Origin: Caldithrix abyssi DSM 13497
GTDB taxonomy: Bacteria; Calditrichota; Calditrichia; Calditrichales; Calditrichaceae
Reading direction: 5' to 3'
Length of the DNA stretch: 64,000 nucleotides
Assembly (NCBI RefSeq): GCF_001886815.1
Contig: NZ_CP018099.1
Span: 4,338,501 to 4,402,500, forward strand
A program made the position numbers and the translations under genes. Shown piece by piece: positions 40,404-48,665 of the stretch (the first letter of the stretch is position 1; every line of letters begins with the position of its first letter). The notes beneath the pieces were generated by a model. It had not been told where the DNA came from. It worked only from the letters and a program-made list of their open reading frames with translations, and made no database searches.

Positions 40404-41219
40404 TTAAAACCACTTTTTGTACAACTCCGGTCTGCGGTCGCGGAAAAACCAGCGTTTGGCCGGAGATTCCTTAATGCGCTTTAAATCGATATCACAGAGC
40501 AGAATTTCATCTTTCCCGCTGGCAGCCCGGGCAATCACCTGCCCAAAGGGATCGCAGACGAACGATTCGCCGGCGAATTCCAGCACCTCTTCTTTACCGA
40601 CGCGGTTGCACAGCGCCGTAAAGTAACCGTTTTGAAAGGAGGCCACGCGCATTTCCGCTTCGTACAGCCCTTCCGGCCACTCGCCCACAGCGCCGGCCTG
40701 CGGCACAAAGACGATTTCCGCCCCCTGTAAGGCCAGCCTGCGCATGTACTCGGGGTAATGCCTGTCGTAACAAATAGCCACGCCGATTCTGGCAAACTCC
40801 GTTTGGTACACTGGCGCGCCGTGATCTCCAGGATCATAATAATCCTGTTCATGAAATCCCGGATAGTCCGTAATGTGAACCATACGCGTGGTTCCCAGCA
40901 GCGTGCCGTCAGCATCGATGACCGGAGAAGTGTCGTATGCTCTATCGCCGTCCCGTTCATAAAGATTAAGCACAAACACTACGCCTAATTCTTCAGCCAG
41001 TTTGATAAAGCGTTCCGTGGTTGGCCCGGGAATGGGCTCAGCCAGGCTTAAGCGATTCTGCGGATTTTTATGTTGCGGGTAAAAAGGCTCAAAGGCCAGT
41101 TCGGCAAAGGCAATGATCTTTGCGCCTTTTAAAGCGGCTTTTTTGGCAGCCTTTACAGCCCGTTCAATGTTTTCCTGCTTATCTTTTGTGCAAGGTTGCT
41201 GAATTAAAGCGATTTTCAT
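40404..41219 (-). CDS. Carbon-nitrogen hydrolase (nitrilase superfamily)
   Basis: A 271-residue protein close to N-carbamoylputrescine amidase / beta-ureidopropionase-type hydrolases: MKIALIQQPC start, Glu40 in IIAFAELAFEPFY, Cys150 in IGVAICYDRHYPEYMRRLALQGAE, and NRVGKEE. The usual catalytic Lys position (YRKxHI in relatives) reads GTTRMVHI here, with Met in place of Lys, so activity may differ. Cytoplasmic, no signal peptide. It overlaps by four bases the stop of a truncated ATPase stump upstream, which may simply be what was left next to it. Confidence 0.82.
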   Translation of the reverse strand: MKIALIQQPCTKDKQENIERAVKAAKKAALKGAKIIAFAELAFEPFYPQHKNPQNRLSLAEPIPGPTTERFIKLAEELGVVFVLNLYERDGDRAYDTSPVIDADGTLLGTTRMVHITDYPGFHEQDYYDPGDHGAPVYQTEFARIGVAICYDRHYPEYMRRLALQGAEIVFVPQAGAVGEWPEGLYEAEMRVASFQNGYFTALCNRVGKEEVLEFAGESFVCDPFGQVIARAASGKDEILLCDIDLKRIKESPAKRWFFRDRRPELYKKWF

Positions 41220-41341
41220 TTTGCCTCCTGGTACGATATTAACAGGGTTGTTTTACCGACCTGTCTGGCGCCACCTAAAAATACCATTTTAGAGCGTAAA
41301 TCTTCAAAAATGGCATTTGTTAAATATCTTTCTTTTAACAT
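41216..41341 (-). pseudogene. N-terminal stump of a DUF4143-type ATPase
   Basis: A 41-codon frame (MLKERYLTNAIFEDLRSKMV onward) containing a clean Walker A, GGARQVGKTTLL, that stops at the start of the nitrilase gene. This matches the N-terminus of the ATPases at 38870 and 47150, which are nine times longer. The rest of the gene has been lost. The 41342-41569 stretch upstream is AT-rich without a gene. Confidence 0.7.
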
Positions 41342-41575
41342 GATTTTAAATTATGATCTTTTGGGATTGAATGCAAAATTATTGCGTTATTTTTAAATCA
41401 AAGTAAAAATATTACATGTTATTTTTTTACTTTAATACAAATTTTACATTTCTAAATAGATTCTCATGATTAAGTTAGTGTTTAGTAAGACATGAAGTTT
41501 TGCGGCAAACAATTTTGTTTGACAAACGTACAAAAGGTTTAGGATACTTCCTCTGGAAGATCTATCCCGCCCGGG

Positions 41576-43280
41576 AGGCTGTTGCAAATTCAGTTTGAGT
41601 AAAATTCAAAAAATTTGTAAATTCTGGGCGACAGATAAAACAAGTAATAACAAAGGAATTCCATGAGTTTTATTACTTATAATCGCTCACAAATGAATCT
41701 CTTTGGCTATAGTGTGGAAGATTTTGCCAGAGACGATCCAAAGAGTCGATTTGTAGTGGAGTTGGTTTCGCGCCTTGATTTAAGTGCACTTTATTCCCGT
41801 TATAGTTCACAAGGCGGTGATTCTTATGCCCCAGACATGATGCTTGCCTTATGGTTTTATGCTTATAGTAACGGCATTACCAGCACCCGTAAGCTGGAGG
41901 AATTGTGTAAATATGATACGCGCTACATTTATATCACTGGGAATCAGCATCCGGATCATAGTACATTAAGTCGTTTTCGCAAGGCACATTTGGATTTATT
42001 AGACCAATATTTTGTAGAGATACTTTTAATTGCCCAGGCCGAAGGCATAAGTAGTTTCAACCAGATAGCCATAGATGGCACGAAAATCAAAGCGCACAGC
42101 AGTAAGCGTCATGGCTACACTGAGGATCAATTAGACAAACGTATAGAGAAGTTAAGAGCAGAGATCAAGCAATACATGCAGCGCTGTAATTTTGTAGAAC
42201 AGGGGGCCACGGATGAATTAGATTTAGAAACTCTTCGAGCGGAGAAAGAACGGCTTGAGCGCTTAGAGAAAGAGATATTAGAACGTAAAGCCCAATTGAA
42301 AGAGCGTAAGAAACAGCTCAAATCAGAACACCGTTCAAGACATCAAATAAATGTAAAAGAGCCGGATGCCCGCATGATGCCTTCGGTGGATGGACCGGGC
42401 TATAACGCACAATTAGGCGTAGATATGTCCAGTCATTTAATAGTAGCTCATGAAGTCGTAAGCCAGCCCAACGACCAGGGTCAATTCATACCGATTCAAG
42501 AACAAGTAGAGAAGAATCTTGGTTCAGATGATAAGCGATCTTACACGGCCGATTCCGGTTATCACAATAGCACAGACCTAAAAGAATTGGAAGAAAAGCA
42601 GATTGATGCCGTAATAGCCGATCCCCAGTTATCCAATCGTTCGATAAAGGAGACACCAACCTCCAAGGAAGAATTGCAAAAAGAAGAAAGAAAACTAAAA
42701 CGAAGTGATTTTGTGTATCATGAACAGGGAGATTACTATGAATGTCCGACGGGTAAGAAGCTTTTTCCAGTTGAGAGGAATAGCGAACGGATCGTATATC
42801 GTTCCAATGATTGTCAGGACTGTCCCTTAATTAATTTATGTATTTCCAGTAAAAAGAAAGTTAAGCAAATCCATCGTTCAGTTAATGAGAGTTATTGCGA
42901 ACGTATGGCGAAAAAGTTACAAACTTCAGCGGCGCAGGAACGACTAAAGAAGCGTTCGGTGACAGTTGAACCTGTTTTTGGTAACTTGAAGCATAATTTA
43001 GGCTATCGTGGATTTTCCTTATCTGGTCTTAATAATGTTCGTAGTGAATTTACGTTAATGTGTATTGGGCATAATATTAATGTTCTATTTAAAAATATGT
43101 TAGGGAAACGTTTAGCAGCGTTTATAACAGCATCACAAGAAAAAGATGATCTATTAATTTTATTTTCAAAGAATATTTTGGCGTTTTTAATTCTATATTT
43201 TGCCCAACGCTTAAGAATGAGAAAAAATTATCAATATCGGAGAATATAAGCATTAATTCCTCCCCCCCATGCAACAGCCT
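41576..43280 (+). mobile_element. IS1182-like insertion sequence (complete)
   Basis: 1705 bp with perfect 11-bp terminal inverted repeats AGGCTGTTGCA (41576-41586) and TGCAACAGCCT (43270-43280), flanked by CCCGGG on both sides (41570-41575 and 43281-43286). The intact repeat C copies at 19461 and 40115 have one CCCGGG at this point, so CCCGGG is most simply a 6-bp target duplication in the centre of the palindrome. It carries one transposase gene. The element looks intact and possibly active. Confidence 0.85.
41663..43249 (+). CDS. IS1182-family transposase
   Basis: A 528-residue DDE transposase. N-terminal DUF772-like part (ALYSRYSSQGGDSYAPDMMLALWFYAYSNG), LEELCKYDTRYIYITGNQHPDHSTLSRFR, first catalytic Asp in QIAIDGTKIKAHSSKRHGYT, a coiled-coil insertion (about 155-225), second Asp in SYTADSGYHN, and the Glu region in VTVEPVFGNLKHNLGYRGF. 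A GGAATTCC run precedes the ATG. It is full length and uninterrupted, so probably functional. Confidence 0.92.
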   Translation: MSFITYNRSQMNLFGYSVEDFARDDPKSRFVVELVSRLDLSALYSRYSSQGGDSYAPDMMLALWFYAYSNGITSTRKLEELCKYDTRYIYITGNQHPDHSTLSRFRKAHLDLLDQYFVEILLIAQAEGISSFNQIAIDGTKIKAHSSKRHGYTEDQLDKRIEKLRAEIKQYMQRCNFVEQGATDELDLETLRAEKERLERLEKEILERKAQLKERKKQLKSEHRSRHQINVKEPDARMMPSVDGPGYNAQLGVDMSSHLIVAHEVVSQPNDQGQFIPIQEQVEKNLGSDDKRSYTADSGYHNSTDLKELEEKQIDAVIADPQLSNRSIKETPTSKEELQKEERKLKRSDFVYHEQGDYYECPTGKKLFPVERNSERIVYRSNDCQDCPLINLCISSKKKVKQIHRSVNESYCERMAKKLQTSAAQERLKKRSVTVEPVFGNLKHNLGYRGFSLSGLNNVRSEFTLMCIGHNINVLFKNMLGKRLAAFITASQEKDDLLILFSKNILAFLILYFAQRLRMRKNYQYRRI

Positions 43281-43503
43281 CCCGGGCGGGATTTGAAAAT
43301 TTTAGTGCTGCTGTATTGGTTGAATAGTTAATTAGTTGAATGGTTGAATAGAAATTTACAAATGCGCAAATATTGAACATCATTGGAGAAAAATTTCCAA
43401 CGAACAGTTCTTCCCACTCTCCCAGACTCTTTTTCTTGGAAAGGGGGTGAGGGAAAGAAAAACTTTATAAAAATACATTTTCTTTGACTTTTGGGACAGC
43501 CCC
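43281..43503 (+). repeat. Right arm of the long inverted duplication (repeat C right half, TTGAAT cluster, half A reversed)
   Basis: Starting at the IS junction, GGGCGGGATTTGAAAATTTT, the TTGGTTGAATAGTTAATTAG cluster (43316-43352), the ATGTTCAATATTTGCGCATT equivalent, and a reversed half copy of repeat A (43441-43503) follow in order. The same blocks occur in reverse order and strand at 19251-19480, nearly identical. So the two loci are copies of one composite repeat. Confidence 0.7.
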
Positions 43504-43504
43504 G

Positions 43505-43638
43505 GGCGTAAATTGCGCCGATTTGCTTAGTTTTGCTCGCAAAATAATTGTTATTTTTCTGCGATTATTGGCGTAATCTGCAAGAAAATTACTTTGCGCC
43601 CGTTACGGTTGATTTTGGTTGCGGCTTCGCTGCCTTAG
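43505..43638 (+). repeat. Repeat family B, copy 5
   Basis: Begins GGGCGTAAATTGCGCCGATT, has ATTGGCGTAATCTGC in the middle, ends GGCTTCGCTGCCTTAG. It completes the composite repeat shared with 19110-19480. No gene in 43250-43702. Confidence 0.65.
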
Positions 43639-43702
43639 AAATTTAGGTACAATAAAAATAATATACTGGCTTTTCAAATTAAATTCCTCACCAATATTAA
43701 GT

Positions 43703-44563
43703 TTAATTTTTCAAATATATGATAGCTGGTCTAAATAATTCCTTCTTCTTTAATAATGTTTTGTTTAAAGGATTCAGAGGTTTGGGATTAGTCAGAGAGT
43801 CCGCCCAAAAATAATCTGCTTTGAAGTATTCAGGGAAATGAATTAAATCTGCAATTATAGAAAAAAATAAATATGTCCCAGGCTTAAAACATTGTTTCTC
43901 AAATTTGTTCAATTCGATAGGTTCCATAAAGAGGGTTGTATCATTTGGATATAAAGTGATTAAACCGCCACCTTCTATATCAACTCCGCCTAACCAACCG
44001 TATTTATCATAACAATAATCTGGTCTATTATCTGGATTAGGAATAAATGGCCAATCAAAATTTTGAGGGACTAAAGCATGAACATTTAATGGGAACTCTC
44101 TGGTCCCCAGTTGAACCGGTTGATCAGAAATATTTACACTATATTGCTTAAATAAAGGCAGCCTAAAATAATATTCATCTGAATTGTTTAGTGAAATTGT
44201 CGTTTCTGATGGTTCAATCCAGAATTGAATTAATTGTTTAAGTTCTAAGTTTATTATAGGTGATATTTGACCATTTTCAACCTTAACAGACATTTCTTTT
44301 CTACGGAAATAGGGATATTTAATTATTAAGCTGTACTTACCATCTGGGATACTATCAAATTCAAAAAATCCAAGCGAATCGGTAATGGTAAATATATTCA
44401 ATTCCTTTAATAGTACAATTATTCCTGAATGATCGGATTGATTTTCTAGCCGAATGTAATTTATGTTTCTATTTAAGATTATATCTGTCTTTGTGCTTTG
44501 TTCACAATTATTGGTTATTAATAATCCGATAAGGATTATTAATAAAAATATCTTACCATTCAT
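43703..44563 (-). CDS. Putative lipoprotein with carboxypeptidase-regulatory-like domain
   Basis: A 286-residue exported protein. N-terminus MNGKIFLLIILIGLLITNNC ends in Cys20, a lipobox-like site though the residues before it (TNN) are not ideal. Residues about 45-110 look like a carboxypeptidase-regulatory-like beta-sandwich (IIVLLKELNIFTITDSLGFFEFDSIPDGKYSLIIKYPYFRRKEM). The C-terminal half (REFPLNVHALVPQNFDWPF, WLGGVDIEGGGLITLYPND) is not recognised. The gene is visibly more AT-rich than the hyd region, suggesting separate ancestry. It has no clear partner gene. Confidence 0.55.
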   Translation of the reverse strand: MNGKIFLLIILIGLLITNNCEQSTKTDIILNRNINYIRLENQSDHSGIIVLLKELNIFTITDSLGFFEFDSIPDGKYSLIIKYPYFRRKEMSVKVENGQISPIINLELKQLIQFWIEPSETTISLNNSDEYYFRLPLFKQYSVNISDQPVQLGTREFPLNVHALVPQNFDWPFIPNPDNRPDYCYDKYGWLGGVDIEGGGLITLYPNDTTLFMEPIELNKFEKQCFKPGTYLFFSIIADLIHFPEYFKADYFWADSLTNPKPLNPLNKTLLKKKELFRPAIIYLKN

Positions 44564-44844
44564 ATTTTATTTTTTCAGCTATTTAAAACTTCTTTTTATT
44601 AATTTTTATATAGAAAGTAAAAAAAAAACAGCCTGTCAAATTTTTTTAATATTTTTTGATTACTTTTTTGGCTAATTTTTTCCTGTGGGCTTTTTACTTT
44701 TAAAACAGCGTTTTGTCGTTTGTATTAAGTAAAAATAGGATCATGAATATTCAAAATCGTTCCAAACGATTTCCAATAAAATGAACGTTTTTTGCATCTT
44801 TGGCTTTTAAAAAAAATTCAGGAAAGAACTAAATAAGCCCTGGA

Positions 44845-45030
44845 TTGTTTGACATGGACTACAAACAATACGGGCATTTGTTCAAAGGCTATGGCCCTTA
44901 TGTGGTAAAAGGCCGCGTGCAATCGCGTCTGCTCCCAATAAATCGGGACCTCCGCTTCGCTCCGGCGGGCGAGGCCAATTTGCTGGTGGAGGAGGTGGAA
45001 GTTTTTCCATTGAAAAAGAAAAAATTGGAG
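44845..45030 (+). pseudogene. dnaE-like 3'-end fragment 1
   Basis: The frame reads LFDMDYKQYGHLFKGYGPYV then VKGRVQSRL, an insertion of about 37 bp, and GEANLLVEEVEVFPLKKKK. This is the OB-fold/C-terminal pattern of DNA polymerase III alpha (value of VLF...Y..Y..L....YVVKGRVQ...). No start, no upstream part. Related fragments: 46130-46250, 48346-48620 and 52222-52458. 44564-44844 and 45031-45292 are AT-rich without genes. Confidence 0.6.
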
Positions 45031-45292
45031 ATGAATTGGCCAGAAACTGAGAAACCCTAATTTGTAAAATTTATTAAAATTGAAAAAAGAGGTCAGGAAC
45101 ACGCAATTAGAATGATGATAAATTAAAAAGCTTACTCAAAGAAGCTTCCCTCGAAATCTTAACAGAATAGCGAGAACTCCCTCGCGAAATTTTAGAAGAA
45201 GTTCTGGAATAAATGGTCTGAGGCGTCAAAGCCGATTCGTATCGCAAGCGAAGATCATCAATATTCAAAGGGAACCACATTGAAAATGGGAA

Positions 45293-45598
45293 TTATGTTT
45301 TTTTCTTGTGGCTATCCAACCATTTTTTTAAAGACTCTGGACTTTCCTGAGATGGTTTTCCAAGAATGAGCGCCTGTACACTAATATCTTCGTCAAGATC
45401 CGGCCAATGAATGCCCTTACCGCCTGCGATCAAACGCCAATTGGCGCGCTCCCGCTCTGTGGCATGTACCAGTCTGGGAAACCAGGCGATGGGCACGGTA
45501 ATGGTCCGTCCGTCACTTAACTCCACCGTTAAATCCTCTTCGTTAATTGCAACCTGAACAATATCAGGTGTCTCTATTTCAATGGTCGAAAAATTCAT
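45293..45598 (-). CDS. DUF2442 protein
   Basis: A 101-residue protein; ATG 45598 (GAGG ahead) overlaps the end of the upstream DUF4160 gene by 20 bases, while the frame could extend to 45634. DUF2442 pattern: EDLTVELSDGRTITVPIAWFPRLVHATERERANWRLIAGGKGIHWPDLDEDISVQALILG. DUF2442 and DUF4160 genes are usually found as a pair, with a toxin-antitoxin-like distribution, but no activity is established. Pairing here supports both calls. Confidence 0.8.
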   Translation of the reverse strand: MNFSTIEIETPDIVQVAINEEDLTVELSDGRTITVPIAWFPRLVHATERERANWRLIAGGKGIHWPDLDEDISVQALILGKPSQESPESLKKWLDSHKKKT

Positions 45599-45815
45599 GC
45601 CAGGCCTCTTTAATTTTTTCCTCATGTTGCTCAACCAATTTTAATATCTTATAAAGCTCTGATCTGTTAAAACCAAAATTATTGCAAACTCGCACAGGAT
45701 CAAGCCAAATTTTTGTAATTTTATTTTCTCTTTCAACATGAACATGGACAGGCTCATTTCCATCACTGGAATAAAAGAAAAATCGATAAGGCCCGTCGCG
45801 TAAAATTGTTGGCAT
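45579..45815 (-). CDS. DUF4160 protein
   Basis: A 78-residue protein from ATG 45815 (MPTILRDGPYRFFFYSSDGNEP). The DUF4160 core is YRFFFYSSDGNEPVHVHVERENKITKIWLDPV followed by the helical LYKILKLVEQHEEKIKEAWHEFF. It precedes and overlaps the DUF2442 gene, its typical partner. Function unknown; the pair is thought of as an accessory stress or defence cassette by distribution only. Confidence 0.78.
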   Translation of the reverse strand: MPTILRDGPYRFFFYSSDGNEPVHVHVERENKITKIWLDPVRVCNNFGFNRSELYKILKLVEQHEEKIKEAWHEFFDH

Positions 45816-46003
45816 TTTTACTCCACGGCTCAACAATCCATTACAATTTACATTAAAATTCAATTTTTTCCAAAGATTTAGCAATCTTAACTTGTTAATA
45901 AAATACCTATCTATAGCTTTTAAAAATGTAATTAATTCAATTTTTCGTAAAAAAAATGCTATTTGAAAAGCCTACAAAGAATAATGAGATTTTTACAAAA
46001 TCT

Positions 46004-46129
46004 ATCCTTCGACTTCGCTCAGGGCAGGCCTTTCGGCAAGCTCAGAGCATGCTCTTTGGTTTTTAAAGCGAAATCAAAATAAAAGAACTGGCAATTAGTG
46101 GCATAAATGAATAAAAACTGTGGGCATTC
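46004..46129 (+). repeat. Repeat family D, copy 1
   Basis: From ATCCTTCGACTTCGCTCAGG through TTTTTAAAGCGAAATC and AGAACTGGCAATTAGTGGC to about 46129. Copy 2 is at 48410-48515, nearly identical over the last 90 bases. In both places it precedes a dnaE-like fragment; copy 2 interrupts it. Confidence 0.6.
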
Positions 46130-46250
46130 GCGCCTGCTCCCAATAAATCGGGATCTCCGCCCCAATGCACGGGATTTCCGCTTCGCTACAACATAGCTCC
46201 GACTGGTGAGGCTAATTTGCTGGCGGGTGAAATAAAAATTCTGAAAAAAA
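46130..46250 (+). pseudogene. dnaE-like 3'-end fragment 2 (most decayed)
   Basis: Recognisable only from GCATTCGCGCCTGC, the CCCAATAAATCGGGATCTCC insert, and a GEANLL-like end (GAGGCTAATTTGCTGG). The upstream half is replaced by repeat D. Much shorter than fragments 1, 3 and 4, but shares the same inserted motif as 1 and 3. Confidence 0.45.
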
Positions 46251-46366
46251 ATCAACAGAAACCAATTAATTGAAAATTGCGTTCTTTAATTAAATGACTA
46301 AATTTGATTAAAGCATTGTAAATTATTAAACTTGTTTAAAATCTGAATTTCAAGTTGAGGGAAAAT

Positions 46367-46570
46367 ATGAAAATAAAAGTTTATTTACAACAGAGTGAAG
46401 ATGGCGGGTACACCGTTATTGTACCTTCGTTGCCCGGTTGTATTTCGGAAGGCGACACCAAAGAAGAAGCCATCAAAAATATAAAAGAGGCCATAGAACT
46501 TTATCTTGAGCCGGTTGATGATGATACCACCATAATCCCCCAGGCAGAAGAGATTGAACTTGTATTATGA
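46367..46570 (+). CDS. hicB: HicB-family antitoxin
   Basis: A 67-residue HicB-like protein: MKIKVYLQQSEDGGYTVIVPSLPGCISEGDTKEEAIKNIKEAIELYLEP is the standard HicB partial RNase-H fold. ATG 46367 has GAGGGA upstream. There is no C-terminal DNA-binding extension, as in the short HicB class. Its stop overlaps the hicA ATG (ATGA). In the pair HicA cleaves mRNA and HicB blocks it; here the toxin is frameshifted, so the antitoxin may be a solitary relic. Confidence 0.85.
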   Translation: MKIKVYLQQSEDGGYTVIVPSLPGCISEGDTKEEAIKNIKEAIELYLEPVDDDTTIIPQAEEIELVL

Positions 46571-46800
46571 GCAAGGTCCCCAGCTTAAATTATGATAAAG
46601 TGATTCGCGCACTGCAACGCGCTGGGTGGGTTGTTGTGCGACAACGAGGTTCACATATCCGATTGCAGAAACATTTCGGGAATGAAGTATTAAAAATTAT
46701 TGTTCCTGCATAAACCGATAAAACGTTCAACACTTTCCCATATTTTAAAACAGGCGCAAATTTCATTGGATGATTTCATTAATTATTTGCAAAATTATGA
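46567..46800 (+). pseudogene. hicA: HicA-family toxin gene, frameshifted
   Basis: Reads MSKVPSLNYDKVIRALQRAG then WVVVRQRGSHIRLQKHF up to VPA and stops at 46711, 48 codons. The expected continuation HKPIKRSTLSHILKQAQISL occurs in another frame from 46709, as if CACATAAA had become CATAAA (loss of two bases). The catalytic GSH His is present, but the C-terminal helix is out of frame. The shifted frame runs on past the normal HicA end. Confidence 0.75.
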
Positions 46801-46810
46801 TAATATTTCC

Positions 46811-47107
46811 TCAGAACTTTCTTTGTTTCAAAAAATAATCGGTCTCCAATTCGTAAAAATACAACCCTCCAAAAACCGCCTGCCCGCTCTCGTTTTTGCC
46901 ATCCCAGAGGATTGAATGATAACCCTTTGAAACTTGCCCATTGATCAGGGTGCGCACTTTTTGACCGCTCATGGAATAAATAGTAAGTCGCACATGGCCA
47001 TCCTCCGGCAAACCAAATTTGATAGTTGTAGTGGGATTAAACGGATTGGGCCTATTGTTAAACAAAATTTCTGTTTTTGATAATATAATTTGATTTTTTG
47101 AGATCAT
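46811..47107 (-). pseudogene. Orphan FlgD-Ig-like sorting domain fragment
   Basis: 98 codons that encode only the C-terminal domain of a secreted protein: FNNRPNPFNPTTTIKFGLPE, SGQKVRTLINGQVSKGY, GGLYFYELETDYFLKQRKF. The usual basic end is cut short, and no N-terminal protein or signal peptide remains. It is a leftover of a larger type IX-like cargo gene. Convergent with the hicA fragment. Confidence 0.65.
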
Positions 47108-47149
47108 TACTTTACATTTGGTGGTACTAAATGCAAAATAAGGTTACGT

Positions 47150-48295
47150 ATGGTAAAACGTCCTTTCTGGCTCAATAAAATTTATCGCGCATGGCAAAAG
47201 CGCTCCTTTGTCTGGCTTTCCGGCGTACGACGCGTGGGTAAAACGACCCTATCCAAAATGATCGATGATGCGCTGTACCTAAACTGTGACTTACCTTCCA
47301 CGCAACGTCTTCTTGAAGACCCTGAATTCTTTTTTAAAAATCAATCAAGCGCTCAAAAGATCATCTTCGATGAGATTCATCGCTTATCTGATCCAAGCCA
47401 ACTTCTGAAAATTGCCGCCGATGAATTTCCGCATTTAAAAATTCTGGCTACAGGTTCGTCCACTCTGGAGGCCACCAAAAAATTTCGGGATAGCCTGACT
47501 GGTAGGAAAATTTCCATCCACTTAAAGCCGGTTCTCTGGAGCGAATGTACCCGCGACTTTAAGATCAATAATCTGGACTACCGATTGTTGCGCGGCGGAC
47601 TGCCGGAATGGCTAATAGATGCTTCCCTATCTGCGGAATTCTTTTCGGAGTGGATCGACAGTTTTTATGCCCGTGATATTCAGGAATTGTTTGGCGTGCG
47701 CCAACGACTTGGCTTTTTGACGTTCTTTAAATTATTACTCCGTCAAAGCGGTGGGCTGGCCGATTTTACTCAACTGGCTAAATTATGCGGTTTAAGTCGC
47801 CCTACGGTTATGGCCCATCTGGAAATTCTACAGATTGCTCATGCCATTTATCTTTTAAAACCATTCCATGGGGGCGGACGCAAGGAACTTACGCAACGTC
47901 CTAAAATTTACGGATTCGACACCGGCTTTGTCGCTTTTATGAAAGGTTGGGACACCATTCGCCCCGATGATCGCGGATATTTGTGGGAACATCTGGTGCT
48001 CGATACGCTTTCGTCTGTTTTTATCGAGCCTGTGCTTTATTGGCGCGATAAAGCCGGTCATGAGATCGATTTTGTCATTAAATTTAGAGACGATAGTGTA
48101 AATACCTATGAATGCAAAATAAATCCCGATGAATTTAAGCCTAACAATTTAAAAATATTTCGCCGGATTTATCCCAAAGGGGAAAATTTTCTGATAAGTC
48201 CGGTCGTTTCAAAGCCCTTCCGGAGGAAAATGGACAATCTAATTATCAATTTTGTCTCTCCTGATTATTTTACCGAAGAGAATATAATCTCTTGA
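47150..48295 (+). CDS. AAA-type ATPase with DUF4143-like C-terminus (second copy)
   Basis: A 381-residue relative of the protein at 38870: Walker A SGVRRVGKTTL (about 24-34), Walker B IIFDEIHRLSD, ILATGSSTLEATKKFRDSLTGRK, winged helix (DFTQLAKLCGLSRPTVMAHLEILQ) and nuclease-like end (WRDKAGHEIDFVIKFRDDSVNTYECK). It appears intact. It is less similar to the first copy than a recent duplicate would be, so the two probably came in separately. Function unknown. Confidence 0.8.
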   Translation: MVKRPFWLNKIYRAWQKRSFVWLSGVRRVGKTTLSKMIDDALYLNCDLPSTQRLLEDPEFFFKNQSSAQKIIFDEIHRLSDPSQLLKIAADEFPHLKILATGSSTLEATKKFRDSLTGRKISIHLKPVLWSECTRDFKINNLDYRLLRGGLPEWLIDASLSAEFFSEWIDSFYARDIQELFGVRQRLGFLTFFKLLLRQSGGLADFTQLAKLCGLSRPTVMAHLEILQIAHAIYLLKPFHGGGRKELTQRPKIYGFDTGFVAFMKGWDTIRPDDRGYLWEHLVLDTLSSVFIEPVLYWRDKAGHEIDFVIKFRDDSVNTYECKINPDEFKPNNLKIFRRIYPKGENFLISPVVSKPFRRKMDNLIINFVSPDYFTEENIIS

Positions 48296-48345
48296 AGAAT
48301 TCATAAACACAAAGTTGTTGAAATGGATTGTCCTAATTCAACGCA

Positions 48346-48620
48346 GGACTGGTGGAAGTCGTCCTATTTGACAAAACCTACAAAAAGGACGGACATTTGC
48401 TCAAAGGATATCCTTCGACAGCTCAGGGCATGCTTTTTGGTTTTTAAAGCGAAAGCGAAATCAAAATAAAAGAACTGGCAATTAGTGGCATAAATGAATA
48501 AAAACCGTGGGCATTCGCGCCGGCTCACGATAAATCGGGATCTCCGCTCCGGCGGGCGAGGCTAATTTTCTGGTGGATGAGGTGGAGGCGCTGAAGTTAG
48601 AAAAAGAAAAGATTGAAAAA
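48346..48620 (+). pseudogene. dnaE-like 3'-end fragment 3, interrupted by repeat D
   Basis: GLVEVVLFDKTYKKDGHLLK followed by GY, then repeat D copy 2 (48410-48515) and the CGATAAATCGGGATCTCCGC insert, then GEANFLVDEVEALKLEKEK. The coding pattern on both sides belongs to the same polymerase segment as fragments 1 and 4. The 48296-48665 gap contains nothing else. Confidence 0.6.
48410..48515 (+). repeat. Repeat family D, copy 2
   Basis: TATCCTTCGACAGCTCAGGG, then GCATGCTTTTTGGTTTTTAA, then AGAACTGGCAATTAGTGGC. Sits inside dnaE-like fragment 3. Confidence 0.6.
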
Positions 48621-48665
48621 GTTTACAGGGTAAAAGCTAACCCCTCTGAAAACCTTCCTCTTTAG

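Noticed and set aside
44845-45060. 71-codon ORF as a functional small gene
   Set aside because: It starts inside a recognisable polymerase segment, contains the inserted hairpin sequence, and has no ribosome site; treated as a gene fragment.
46700-46915. 71-codon ORF after hicB
   Set aside because: It is the out-of-frame C-terminal half of hicA running into antisense sequence.
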